Below are positions 52,718 to 61,244 of a stretch of DNA of 64,000 nucleotides, one piece after another. Under the pieces are notes generated by a model, which was not told the DNA's origin, did no database searches, and saw nothing but the letters and a program-made list of their open reading frames with translations. Position 1 is the stretch's first letter; every line of letters starts with the position of its first letter. The position numbers and the translations under genes were made by a program. Origin of the DNA: Alteromonadales bacterium alter-6D02. Its GTDB lineage: Bacteria > Pseudomonadota > Gammaproteobacteria > Enterobacterales > Psychrobiaceae. The stretch lies in the NCBI GenBank assembly GCA_002835545.1, contig PIZK01000026.1, positions 34,331 to 98,330 of the forward strand, read 5' to 3'.

Positions 52718-52974
52718 GTTAATTCCTCTTTTTCCTAGTTTACTCAGGATGAACTATTTGAATGGCTATTTTTAACGTTTGTGTTACAGGAGGCTGCAAG
52801 TTCAATTTCTTTAATTTGTACTTGATAGTAAGCCAAGTCCTTTAACCGTTGAATTAAGGTAACTATAAAGGGAGTAATGGTAAAGATTAATAGCTTATTA
52901 ATTGAAACACTGTTTCCATATGACTCCTAATAATGTAACTTTTGTTTTTTTATATTCAAATAAGGCTCAATCCC

Positions 52975-53886
52975 GTGGTAGATAAAAAGCAAGATACAAA
53001 GCTGTTTGATGGAGTCGTGATTTTTACCAAAGTGATTCAGCATCAAACTTTTTCCGCGGCTGCAGAAGCTACAGGACACTCAACGTCTTATATCAGCAAA
53101 GAAATAAACAAGTTAGAAGCAAGATTAGGGGTGCGGTTATTAAATCGAACTACGCGTACTTTGAGTTTAACCCCTGAAGGGGAATCTTATTATAATCAAT
53201 GCCAGCAATTGGTATTTGACGCAGCGCACGCTGTATCAAATTTGAATCTTGGTAGGGTTGAGCCAAAAGGTCTATTGAAAGTAAGTTGCCCAACATCTTT
53301 TGGTCACTCACATTTACAGCCAATATTGTCTGAGTATTTAAGATTATATCCCGAAGTGAGTTTAGAGTTAGATTTTAATGACCGCAAGGTGGATTTAATT
53401 GAAGAAGGTTACGACCTAGCAATTAGAGCTGCTATGAGCCTTGAAGACTCGAGTCTGATTTGCAAGAAGATTAGAGATTATCGAGGCTATACGGTGGCTT
53501 CGCCGCAGTACCTTGAATACAACGGTCGGCCTCGGACGCCCTATGAACTTATTAAGCATCGGTGCATGGGCTATAGTAATCATAAACAGCCTAATCGATG
53601 GGTATTCGAGAACCAAGAAGACAAAAAGGTTGAAGTTGATGTACCTCTAAGTATTTTATGTAATAGCGCAGAAGTATCATTGGCGATGGTGCTCGATGGA
53701 CACGGTATTTGCCGCCTGCCAGAGTTTTACATGGAGCAGCAACTCGCTAATGGCGAAGTCGAGGTGTTATTTGAAGAGTATCATGCGCAGGTTATTAGCG
53801 TTTATGCGCTATACCCAAGTCGTAAGCATCTTTCACCCAAAGTAAAATGTTTTATAGAACTATTGTTAGAGCGGTTAGGGCAGTAA
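52975..53886 (+). CDS. LysR-family transcriptional regulator
   Basis: A 303-residue regulator from a GTG at 52975, preceded by AAGG nine bases away; an upstream TTG would add eleven residues of poor quality. The winged helix is FSAAAEATGHSTSYISKEINKLEARLGVRLL, and the C-terminal effector domain looks complete. The strong VIRAAMSLEDS-like segment (LAIRAAMSLEDSSLI) places it among the DsdC/AaeR-type group with the conserved Gly-Tyr-Asp-Leu-Ala-Ile-Arg stretch. Its likely target is the divergent FMN reductase. Confidence 0.9.
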   Translation: MVDKKQDTKLFDGVVIFTKVIQHQTFSAAAEATGHSTSYISKEINKLEARLGVRLLNRTTRTLSLTPEGESYYNQCQQLVFDAAHAVSNLNLGRVEPKGLLKVSCPTSFGHSHLQPILSEYLRLYPEVSLELDFNDRKVDLIEEGYDLAIRAAMSLEDSSLICKKIRDYRGYTVASPQYLEYNGRPRTPYELIKHRCMGYSNHKQPNRWVFENQEDKKVEVDVPLSILCNSAEVSLAMVLDGHGICRLPEFYMEQQLANGEVEVLFEEYHAQVISVYALYPSRKHLSPKVKCFIELLLERLGQ

Positions 53887-53999
53887 TAAATTAGGTCTTA
53901 TATTTGTTGATTGAATCTTGGTTGTCAGTATATTTTACAAAGTGACAATGTTAGTTTTTTTATTCTTTTTAATTTATTGATAAATAATGGCTTTTCGTT

Positions 54000-54016
54000 T
54001 TGGTTTGAAAATTGCT
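54000..54016 (+). promoter_or_regulatory. Sigma-54 promoter of the PEP-CTERM gene
   Basis: TTGGTTTGAAAATTGCT carries GG (54002-54003) and GC (54014-54015) with a 10-base gap and ends in the preferred TTGCT. It lies 40 bases before the start codon. PEP-CTERM genes in several proteobacteria are controlled by RpoN with PrsK/PrsR, so the match is meaningful. Confidence 0.8.
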
Positions 54017-54055
54017 AACTAAACGAAATACCATGACAAACTCAAAAGGGTAATT

Positions 54056-54625
54056 ATGACAAAATTAATCTACATAGTGATGTTGGCGGTGGCAGTTTTT
54101 AGTTTTAATTCTCATGCATCCTTGATAACAGATGAAGTTTTTCTATCTTGTGAGCAAGATTCAGGAGGGACTGATCCCGCTTGTGAAGGTAATGGGCTTA
54201 TGTCGTCTATTGTCGGAGCGGGCGTAGAGTATCCTGATTATTTTAACTTTCAGAATTCTATATCTATAGACGTAGGCGACAACTCTATTTCAGTTTCATT
54301 TGAGAATGGACCTTATTGTGGCTGGTTTACTTGTGATGGTTCGGGATACTTAACATTTGAACTCACCAGCTTAGATTGGGTTGGTATGCCGTCTGGGTTT
54401 ATATCTGGACTTGATGTCAGCACAAATATGTCAGGAATTCTTACGAGTTTTGCAGCGCATAGCGTGAAGTTCGAGCTACCTGAAACTCAAGTGACTAATG
54501 ATATGTTTCTTGATATTGGTTTAATTACACAGCATGGGGAAACTCTAGCTGTTCCAGAGCCTTCTACTCTTGCTATTTTTGCTTTAGGGATGATTGGTTT
54601 AATATCTTACAGATTTAAAACATAA
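54056..54625 (+). CDS. PEP-CTERM sorting-domain exported protein
   Basis: A 189-residue secreted protein with a signal peptide (about residues 1-21, cleaved after SHA) and a C-terminal sorting signal: V-P-E-P-S-T followed by a hydrophobic helix (LAIFALGMIGLIS) and a basic end (YRFKT). Exosortase A cuts such signals and attaches or releases the protein together with exopolysaccharide. The exopolysaccharide locus of the matching type is at the left edge. The mature part is acidic, has a few cysteines (CEQDSGGTDPAC and CGWFTC) and no domain I recognise. AAAAGGG precedes the ATG. Confidence 0.93.
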   Translation: MTKLIYIVMLAVAVFSFNSHASLITDEVFLSCEQDSGGTDPACEGNGLMSSIVGAGVEYPDYFNFQNSISIDVGDNSISVSFENGPYCGWFTCDGSGYLTFELTSLDWVGMPSGFISGLDVSTNMSGILTSFAAHSVKFELPETQVTNDMFLDIGLITQHGETLAVPEPSTLAIFALGMIGLISYRFKT

Positions 54626-54690
54626 CTTGAGTCTTCATTTTTTATTGTGTGAGTCTGGATATATTGTGTCGAGGCTTTCCTAAAGAAGAA

Positions 54691-54724
54691 AAAAGACCTC
54701 AACACGGAGTATTGAGGTCTTTTT
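54691..54724. terminator. Bidirectional terminator after the PEP-CTERM gene
   Basis: AAAGACCTCAA/TTGAGGTCTTT with a 9-base loop and flanking A- and T-runs lies between the convergent PEP-CTERM and DUF6702 genes. Confidence 0.92.
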
Positions 54725-54795
54725 AATTAATGGTGTCGACAATAGGGGTTAAACTACTAACCCATGTACTAGCTAGTATATTACCTACTGGCTAA

Positions 54796-55293
54796 TTAGA
54801 ATCTCGTTATTAACCAGTCTCTATTTTCACTGAAGTATAAAGTTCGTACCTTACCTTTACCTTCAATATTGACCATATTAATCTGTGTTGGCCAAAGTTC
54901 ACGTAAAGCACCATTAAACAGCTTTACACCATTAAGTGTGTTGGGAATGGCAGTTTCCTGATAAACCCAGAAGAACTTTCCTTCAACTTCATAACCGACA
55001 CTGGCTAGTGGCAGAGCTTTATTACTCAACGTGTGAACAAGAAACTGTTTGGCGACATAATTGGCAAACTGTTGCTGCGTTTTTTTTGAATCTAAAATAT
55101 CAGCGTGTTTATCAAATAATGACTGTACCGCATGTTCTGTATCATGAAGATAAAATCGATGCGCCACTTCCAGTTGGCCTGAATTTTTGTTGAATAATAC
55201 GGTTGTTTCCGCTGCCTTTTGCTGATGAGCAAAGGTTACTGAAGGTGTACTCAAGCAAACAACAGTGATTAAAAATAATAAACTTTTGAACAT
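54796..55293 (-). CDS. DUF6702-family exported protein
   Basis: A 165-residue periplasmic protein with a signal peptide (about residues 1-22, cleaved after TFA). The pattern VAHRFYLHDTEHAVQSLF and the C-terminal NMVNIEGKGKVRTLYFSEN fit DUF6702, small proteins often paired with M1-type peptidases. Function unknown. Its ATG overlaps the stop of the M1 peptidase gene by one base, so the two are translated together. Confidence 0.8.
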   Translation of the reverse strand: MFKSLLFLITVVCLSTPSVTFAHQQKAAETTVLFNKNSGQLEVAHRFYLHDTEHAVQSLFDKHADILDSKKTQQQFANYVAKQFLVHTLSNKALPLASVGYEVEGKFFWVYQETAIPNTLNGVKLFNGALRELWPTQINMVNIEGKGKVRTLYFSENRDWLITRF

Positions 55294-57770
55294 TAGTTAC
55301 CTTCTTTCTCATCTAGATCGTCAGCAGGCTTAAGCTCCGTTTTAATATCCTGCATAATATCGCGATGCACTTTTCCTTTGCGTTTCTTGGCTTTAAATGC
55401 CTCAACACGTGAAGGAATAATTTGGCGAGGGTAATGGTTATTTTCTACATTAACATCCGCTGTTTCCCAGCCTGGATCGACAACGACACTAGCTAGCTCT
55501 TTGTTCTTTTCTGTTACGACCAACTTGCGCACGTGTTTTGGGGTACGACGCCAGATTTCAGCAGGAATGTATTGGCTCTCTTTAGTGCCATCTTTGTAAG
55601 TCAGCTCTAAGAGAATAGGCATAACCAATCCACCGACATTAGAAAATTCCAAAACGTAGTAGTTTTTATCTTCTTTTAAGGCGCGCTCTAAGGCTCTTCG
55701 CTCCCATGGTTTTAACCCTTTCAAAAATTTATTGTATTTATTACGTTCTTTGTTAGTTACTGTAAAGCGGTCATTGTCATCGTAGAAATCTGTGACATCA
55801 GGGTTTTGGTCAATCCATAGCTCTTTACCTTCTGCTTTATTGCGTTCAACAAATAGCGATGATGGCTTATCTAATTCAATTTGGCGTAAACGGCCATAAT
55901 CAATATCTGGATTGTGTGTATCTAAGCGCATTTGGTAGACTTTATCGACTGAGATATCAACATGATCAGTTGAGTAGAACCAACCACGCCAGAACCAATC
56001 TAAATCAACCCCTGAGGCTTCTTCCATTGTACGGAAAAAGTCAGAAGGAGTAGGGCGTTTGAACTTCCAGCGCTGTGAGTATTCTTTAAACGCAAAATCA
56101 AACAACTCGCGACCTAAAATGACTTCACGTAAAATGTTTAACGCCGCAGCAGGTTTTGTATAAGCATTAGGGCCTAAACGTAATACACTGTCCGATTGCG
56201 TCATAATAGGCACTTGATTTTGAGATTTCATGTAGCCCGTGATATCTCGAGGTTCAACACCCCATGGAATTGTAGGATCCCACTCGCGACCAGCAACCCC
56301 GTCTAAGAAACTATTTAGACCTTCATCCATCCATGTCCATTGACGTTCGTCTGAGTTCACAATCATTGGGAAATAAATATGGCCAACTTCATGAATAACA
56401 ACACCAATTAAAAAGCGTTTTTCGGCTTGGGAGTATGTACGAGAACCATCTTTTTGTAGCTCAGTACGTGGGCCATTAAAGGTGATCATCGGATATTCCA
56501 TCCCACCTACGGGGCCATTCACTGATTGAGCTGTCGGGTAAGGGTAATCAAAAGAGTAGCGTGAATAAACGTCCATCGTATGAATCACTGACTCTGTTGA
56601 GTATTTTTTCCAGAGATCACCACCTTCTTTAGGGTAGAATGACATAGCCATCACGAATGGCATATCGTCTCCCCCTTGTTGGTAGCCCTTAGCGTCCCAG
56701 ATAAATTTACGTGATGAAGCCCAAGCAAAATCACGCACGTTCTCGGCTTTAAATTTCCAAGTTTTACGTTTGTTAGTGCCTTCTTTTTCGTTCTCAAGCG
56801 CCTCTTCTTCTGTCACAACAAATACTGAGCGTTTAGCTGTTTTAGCTTTTTCTAGTCGTTTACGTTGTGTTCTAGTGAGTACGTCTTTAGGGTTAGTGAG
56901 AATACCTGTTGAGCTAACAATATGATCAGCAGGTACTTCTATTTCCACTTCGTAATCACCAAACTCTAACGTAAACTCACCTCGGCCTAAAAATTCTTTG
57001 TTATTCCAACCTTCATAATCAGTATAAGCATGAAGACGAGGGAACCACTGTGCGAGTAAGAAAATGTCGTTGCCGCCTTTGCGGGCATCTTTTTCAAAGT
57101 GCTCATAACCAGATCGAGCTGATACAGCATCTTCTTCAACAATGTTGAATGCAAAATCAATAGAAAACTTTACCGCATCGCCAGACTTTAACGGTTTAGG
57201 TAAATCGATACGCATTTGTGTGCCAACGACCGTAAAGTCTAGCTTGTTGCCTCGACTATCTTTGATTGCACTGATCTCGTAACCTAATTCATTATCTGCA
57301 ACGAAGTGTTGACGGCGTAATTCCCCTAAACTAATTTTGGCAGGTGTTGTTGCATCGCCCGCTTTAGTATAAGGGCCACGACGGCCAATGCCACCAAAGT
57401 TGTTAGCGGCATTAGCGATGGAGTCTTCTCTGAAAATATTTTGGTCGAGCTGTACCCAAAGGTACTTTAAGCGATAGGGAGAGTTATTTTGGTAAGTAAT
57501 TTTCTCACTCCCGCTAAGGCGTCGCTTCTCTTCATCAAGAGAAACCTTAATTTTATAATCTACCTGTTGCTGCCAGTAATTTTCTCCGGGTTCACCTGCT
57601 GCATTTCGGTAAACATTAGGAGTTGGGAGCACTTCTTCAAGTTGACGAAATTTGTCTTCAAAGTCTCCTTTGGTTTGTTGAATTGCTGTTGCATTAACGG
57701 ATGACACTATGGATAGTGGCAAAACCAATGCCGCAAATGTTTTTAATATATTGATTTTCATTTGTTTCAT
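55293..57770 (-). CDS. M1-family zinc metallopeptidase, exported
   Basis: An 825-residue protein with a signal peptide (about residues 1-27). The zinc site is H460-E-V-G-H464 followed by E483 exactly 18 residues later (HEVGHIYFP, WMDEGLNSF), and the substrate N-terminus motif appears as GGMEYPMIT, a GxMEN variant with Tyr for Asn. M1 enzymes are aminopeptidases; this variant may alter specificity. The N-terminal beta domain (residues about 50-320) is typical. It overlaps the DUF6702 gene and lies 108 bases downstream of the ABC permease on the same strand. Confidence 0.9.
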   Translation of the reverse strand: MKQMKINILKTFAALVLPLSIVSSVNATAIQQTKGDFEDKFRQLEEVLPTPNVYRNAAGEPGENYWQQQVDYKIKVSLDEEKRRLSGSEKITYQNNSPYRLKYLWVQLDQNIFREDSIANAANNFGGIGRRGPYTKAGDATTPAKISLGELRRQHFVADNELGYEISAIKDSRGNKLDFTVVGTQMRIDLPKPLKSGDAVKFSIDFAFNIVEEDAVSARSGYEHFEKDARKGGNDIFLLAQWFPRLHAYTDYEGWNNKEFLGRGEFTLEFGDYEVEIEVPADHIVSSTGILTNPKDVLTRTQRKRLEKAKTAKRSVFVVTEEEALENEKEGTNKRKTWKFKAENVRDFAWASSRKFIWDAKGYQQGGDDMPFVMAMSFYPKEGGDLWKKYSTESVIHTMDVYSRYSFDYPYPTAQSVNGPVGGMEYPMITFNGPRTELQKDGSRTYSQAEKRFLIGVVIHEVGHIYFPMIVNSDERQWTWMDEGLNSFLDGVAGREWDPTIPWGVEPRDITGYMKSQNQVPIMTQSDSVLRLGPNAYTKPAAALNILREVILGRELFDFAFKEYSQRWKFKRPTPSDFFRTMEEASGVDLDWFWRGWFYSTDHVDISVDKVYQMRLDTHNPDIDYGRLRQIELDKPSSLFVERNKAEGKELWIDQNPDVTDFYDDNDRFTVTNKERNKYNKFLKGLKPWERRALERALKEDKNYYVLEFSNVGGLVMPILLELTYKDGTKESQYIPAEIWRRTPKHVRKLVVTEKNKELASVVVDPGWETADVNVENNHYPRQIIPSRVEAFKAKKRKGKVHRDIMQDIKTELKPADDLDEKEGN

Positions 57771-57878
57771 TTCTTATGTTGTTTTAATTGATGGGGTAAG
57801 ATTAGCGTTTAAAAATCAGTTCGCAGTTAATATCAAGCTGATGCTCATGGTATTCCAACTTTAAAGTAACGGTAGGTA

Positions 57879-59114
57879 TTAAACATGGCACTTCTTAGCT
57901 CCTTTAAGTGCTGGTGGAATAGCTGCAATAAATGTCAGTAAAAAAAGCCCGATGATTATTTGGCTATGGCTAGTTGAAGTGAAATGAGAGGCTATAGTGA
58001 TACCGTAATTGCTTAGAATATATTCTTGGGCAACTGACAGGGTAAGATTTAACCCTATTATTGCAATAAGCGCGCTGAGTAATGCAATGAGCATTGCTTC
58101 AAATTCAACAAGTAAGAAAATAAAACCAGATGAAGCACCAATCGTTCTTAACAGTTTGATTTCGGGCTCTCGCTCCTTGAGTGAAGATAGCAATGTCGCA
58201 CTAAGTCCTAATAAAGAAGAAATAATAATAAATAGCGTGATTAAGCCTAATGCATTATCAAAGACTGACATGGTTTGCCACAATTGAGATAGTGCAACAC
58301 CAGGTAGGATAGCGCTCAATGGTTCATTCTTATTGGTGTTTATTGTGCGCTGAAAATTAAATACAGCCATTTTTGATTTAAGCCCAATCATTATCGCAGT
58401 GATAGATTTTGGCTTGAGATACGTTGCTTGTGTTAATGCTAATTCAGGTGTTTTAGCTAAACGTTTAATCGCTAGCGGGTTTGTCATGTGGACAGCTTCT
58501 AACCCTTGTAAACTTACGTGCAAAGTGTGATCTACTGGTGTTCCTGTTGCCTTTAGAATGCCAATTACATTAAATGGCAACTTATCATGTTTAATAAAAC
58601 TAGTATGACCAATACCGTGGGAGAGGACGACTCTGTCTCCTATTTTATAGCCAAGTTTGTTCGCTACGCTTGCTCCTAACACTAAATCAAAAACACTTTC
58701 GAATTTTCTTCCATGCCTGAAATGTAACTGTTGCTGATTACCATGACGAAAAAAGTCAAAATAACTTGGAGTCGTTCCTATCACTCGGTATCCCTGATGA
58801 GAGTCACCCAAAGAGATAGGTACAGCCCAATCTACAGTATTGTGTTGAGACAGGTTTTGGTATGACTGCCAGCTAATATTATTAGTTGGGTCACCTATTC
58901 TAAATACTGAATAGAGTAATAAGTTTAAGCTGCTTGTTCGGGTGCCAACGATCAGATCAACACCGGAAACACTATTTGTAAAACTTGATTTTGTCTGATC
59001 TCGAAGGTGTTCAACGCCCAGCAAAATAAAAATACCAATACTGACGGTCACGATAGTTAATAGTATAGAAGCCTTGCGATATATCAGACTTTTTATAGCT
59101 AAACGAATAAGCAT
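57879..59114 (-). CDS. FtsX/MacB-type ABC transporter permease (Zur-linked)
   Basis: A 411-residue inner-membrane permease: one N-terminal helix (about residues 15-35), a large periplasmic domain, and three C-terminal helices (about 285-400), the FtsX/LolC/MacB topology with the conserved cytoplasmic loop ERE-P-E-IKLLRTIGAS. It is followed 2 bases upstream by its ATPase partner. Such pairs move lipoproteins, peptides or signals mechanically rather than transporting metal by the ZnuABC route. A Zur-type operator before the ATPase gene and an opposite DUF3299 lipoprotein recall the Zrg zinc system of Vibrio cholerae. Confidence 0.88.
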   Translation of the reverse strand: MLIRLAIKSLIYRKASILLTIVTVSIGIFILLGVEHLRDQTKSSFTNSVSGVDLIVGTRTSSLNLLLYSVFRIGDPTNNISWQSYQNLSQHNTVDWAVPISLGDSHQGYRVIGTTPSYFDFFRHGNQQQLHFRHGRKFESVFDLVLGASVANKLGYKIGDRVVLSHGIGHTSFIKHDKLPFNVIGILKATGTPVDHTLHVSLQGLEAVHMTNPLAIKRLAKTPELALTQATYLKPKSITAIMIGLKSKMAVFNFQRTINTNKNEPLSAILPGVALSQLWQTMSVFDNALGLITLFIIISSLLGLSATLLSSLKEREPEIKLLRTIGASSGFIFLLVEFEAMLIALLSALIAIIGLNLTLSVAQEYILSNYGITIASHFTSTSHSQIIIGLFLLTFIAAIPPALKGAKKCHV

Positions 59115-59116
59115 TT

Positions 59117-59794
59117 TTATTGTTCTTTTTTGCTGTTAATCTGAGAAAATTCGTGAACATGATTAAAGTGATGTTTTAGCCTGGTATCATGACTTACAAA
59201 TAGTAGGGTCGTGTGGTGCTCTTTACAGAGAGTGGATAATTGTGACATAAAATTATTTGTGCTTACTTCATCTAAGGCAGAAGTTGGTTCATCAGCAATT
59301 AATAGTTGAGGGCTATTAACAAAAGCCCGAGCAATCGCAATTCTTTGTTGTTGACCAACACTCAGCATACCAACTGGCCGAGACCAATCGTCACTTTTAA
59401 TATTTAAATCGCTCAGTAAGTAATGTATTTTATCTCTAACTTTTGTGGTTTTTTTTCTAGATGAAAAGTGATGAGCTAACTGTATGTTCTCTTCGGCATT
59501 TAGATAGTTAATCAAGTTAAACTGTTGAAATATATAACCGATATTATTAGCTCTAAAGCGATTCCTCTGATGGCTATTCATTTTATCAAGCGACTCACCT
59601 AAGACAGAAACCGTTCCAGTAGTAGGTTTTAATATCCCGCCGATTATATTTAATAGTGTAGATTTTCCACAGCCTGAAGGCCCATAGATAAATTGTCTGT
59701 CCCCGACAGTAGTCGACCATGAATCTATACTTAGTATATTTTTCTGGGTTGCCTTTGAATAACAAAACTCGACATTGTTTAGTTGGATAGACAT
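59117..59794 (-). CDS. ABC transporter ATP-binding protein (LolD/MacB type, Zur-linked)
   Basis: A 225-residue ATPase with Walker A GPSGCGKST, Q-loop YIFQQFNLINYL, signature LSVGQQQRIAIARAFV and Walker B LLIADEPTSALDE. The sequence class is that of FtsE/LolD/MacB, matching the adjoining permease. Its start is 39 bases from a perfect Zur-type palindrome, so its expression should rise in zinc shortage. Expected partners are the permease, a DUF3299 lipoprotein and the His-rich periplasmic protein about 3.3 kb away. Confidence 0.9.
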   Translation of the reverse strand: MSIQLNNVEFCYSKATQKNILSIDSWSTTVGDRQFIYGPSGCGKSTLLNIIGGILKPTTGTVSVLGESLDKMNSHQRNRFRANNIGYIFQQFNLINYLNAEENIQLAHHFSSRKKTTKVRDKIHYLLSDLNIKSDDWSRPVGMLSVGQQQRIAIARAFVNSPQLLIADEPTSALDEVSTNNFMSQLSTLCKEHHTTLLFVSHDTRLKHHFNHVHEFSQINSKKEQ

Positions 59795-59832
59795 TACTAG
59801 TAATTACTTGCTAAAAAATGTTACATTATCAC

Positions 59833-59853
59833 AATTGTTATATTATAACAATT
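59833..59853. promoter_or_regulatory. Zur-type operator (21-bp palindrome)
   Basis: AATTGTTATA-T-TATAACAATT is a perfect dyad around one base and matches the core TGTTATA-N-TATAACA of gammaproteobacterial Zur boxes. It lies between the divergent ABC ATPase gene (39 bases) and the DUF3299 lipoprotein gene (92 bases) and can control both. Confidence 0.88.
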
Positions 59854-59945
59854 TGAAGGGGTTTGGTTGTACATAACTTTAAGTCAAGAGCTCATTTGTA
59901 TCTCTTTTTGTTATAAATGTATTAATAGCTAAGGGTAAGAAATAA

Positions 59946-60584
59946 ATGAAAACCTTGATGGTATGTTGTTTGTTAGTGCTTCTGCTGGGGTGCGGGAAAC
60001 CTAATGTTGAGCTTAACAATGCGGACTCGTCGTTAACCAAAGGTACAGCTAACCTCAAGGTGAATGCCGATAACGTTGAGATTACTTATCAGGAAGTAGA
60101 CTGGACTGAGTTAATTCCTAAAACTGATTTAGATGCTTTACTCAACCCTCCTGATTATATTACACAGGTGGTTGATGGCTCGCTTGAAGATCAAATCTCC
60201 AGTGCATTACAGAATTTAAATCAGGCGAAAAGTCAAAATGAAAGCCCCTACGAGCAAGCATTACTATCGACCAATATCATTGAAGCTATGGATGACAAGC
60301 ATATAGAAATCCCTGGCTTTGTAGTGCCCGTTGAGTTTACTAGTGAGCAGGTGATAAAAAGCTTTTTCTTAGTCCCGTATTTTGGAGCGTGCCTTCATAT
60401 GCCACCACCGCCGCCTAACCAAATTATTTTTGTCCAAGCTGAGCAGGATTTTGTGCTAGAGAGACTTTATGAACCTGTCATTGTATTTGGTCGGTTGAAA
60501 ACAGAGTTATTTGAAGATCAAGTGGCTACTTCTGCTTACACAATGAAGTTAGACTCTATCAAAATGTATTATGAGACAGAGTAA
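59946..60584 (+). CDS. DUF3299-domain lipoprotein
   Basis: A 212-residue exported lipoprotein with lipobox LLGC (Cys17). The C-terminal half carries the DUF3299 core: IPGFVVPVEFTSEQVIKSFF and LVPYFGACLHMPPPPPNQII. Members are found beside FtsX-type permeases and zinc-regulated genes. The role is unknown, but a Cys-His pair (GACLHMP) could bind metal. It is divergent from the ABC genes across a Zur-type box, and convergent with the gamma-carbonic anhydrase gene across a hairpin. Confidence 0.87.
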   Translation: MKTLMVCCLLVLLLGCGKPNVELNNADSSLTKGTANLKVNADNVEITYQEVDWTELIPKTDLDALLNPPDYITQVVDGSLEDQISSALQNLNQAKSQNESPYEQALLSTNIIEAMDDKHIEIPGFVVPVEFTSEQVIKSFFLVPYFGACLHMPPPPPNQIIFVQAEQDFVLERLYEPVIVFGRLKTELFEDQVATSAYTMKLDSIKMYYETE

Positions 60585-60603
60585 CTTGCATTCTTGTTAA
60601 GGT

Positions 60604-60644
60604 GTTTGACACCAAGGGCACTAACCTCACTCTTGGTATCGAAC
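60604..60644. terminator. Hairpin between convergent DUF3299 and gamma-carbonic anhydrase genes
   Basis: GTTTGACACCAAG pairs with CTTGGTATCGAAC over 13 positions (one G-T wobble, one mismatch) around a 15-base loop. There is no T-run, so termination strength is uncertain. Confidence 0.55.
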
Positions 60645-60656
60645 GTGCTACGTAAG

Positions 60657-61220
60657 CTAGTTATTGTCGTCTTCTAACTTTTTATAACCTTTTACCAATG
60701 TATGATTTGCAGCAACGACTGATGCCGAAAAGTCTCGATATTCAGGTGTCAATTCGGGTAACGATGCTAAATTAAATGCTGGCTCAATACACGTTAAGGG
60801 CGGTACATGAACGGCTTTAGTTAAATTCACATTGTCTACCACACAGTTGTGTCTAATCACCGTATTATCAGCAATGTTTGTTCGGAAAACGACACTATTG
60901 AAACCAATAAATACGTTTTCACCGATGACGCACGGGCCATGTACGATTGCGCGATGAGCTACCGATGAGCTTTTACCGATTGTCACTTGTGTCCGTGCAA
61001 GTGCGTGTATGACAACACCATCTTGGATATTTGAGTCTTGATGAATAGTTATAGGTGAAACATTACCTTGTTGATCAACTTCATCAGCTCTAATTACCGC
61101 ATATGGGCCGACAAATACATTATCCTCGATGATAACATGACCACAAATAAGTGCTGTCGGGTCAATAAAAGCACTGGCTGATACCTGTGGGTATTGGCCT
61201 GAAGGGTTTTTTCTTAACAT
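60657..61220 (-). CDS. Gamma-type carbonic anhydrase (Zur-linked paralog)
   Basis: A 187-residue left-handed beta-helix protein with hexapeptide repeats. The three metal-ligand histidines of Cam-type enzymes are present: His72 (VVIHALA), His89 and His94 (VAHRAIVHG). It hydrates CO2, and the family can use iron or cobalt in place of zinc. It is the last gene of an operon with a dihydroorotase paralog and a MerC-domain protein behind a Zur-type operator, so it probably backs up zinc-requiring beta-type carbonic anhydrase in zinc shortage. The gap to the preceding gene is 24 bases. Confidence 0.88.
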   Translation of the reverse strand: MLRKNPSGQYPQVSASAFIDPTALICGHVIIEDNVFVGPYAVIRADEVDQQGNVSPITIHQDSNIQDGVVIHALARTQVTIGKSSSVAHRAIVHGPCVIGENVFIGFNSVVFRTNIADNTVIRHNCVVDNVNLTKAVHVPPLTCIEPAFNLASLPELTPEYRDFSASVVAANHTLVKGYKKLEDDNN

Positions 61221-61244
61221 GATGATTGCATACTCCCGTCAATA

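Noticed and set aside
57879..59794. Calling the ABC pair ZnuBC-type zinc importer
   Set aside because: The permease has FtsX/MacB topology with a large periplasmic domain, unlike the multi-helix ZnuB, and no ZnuA-type binding protein is adjacent.
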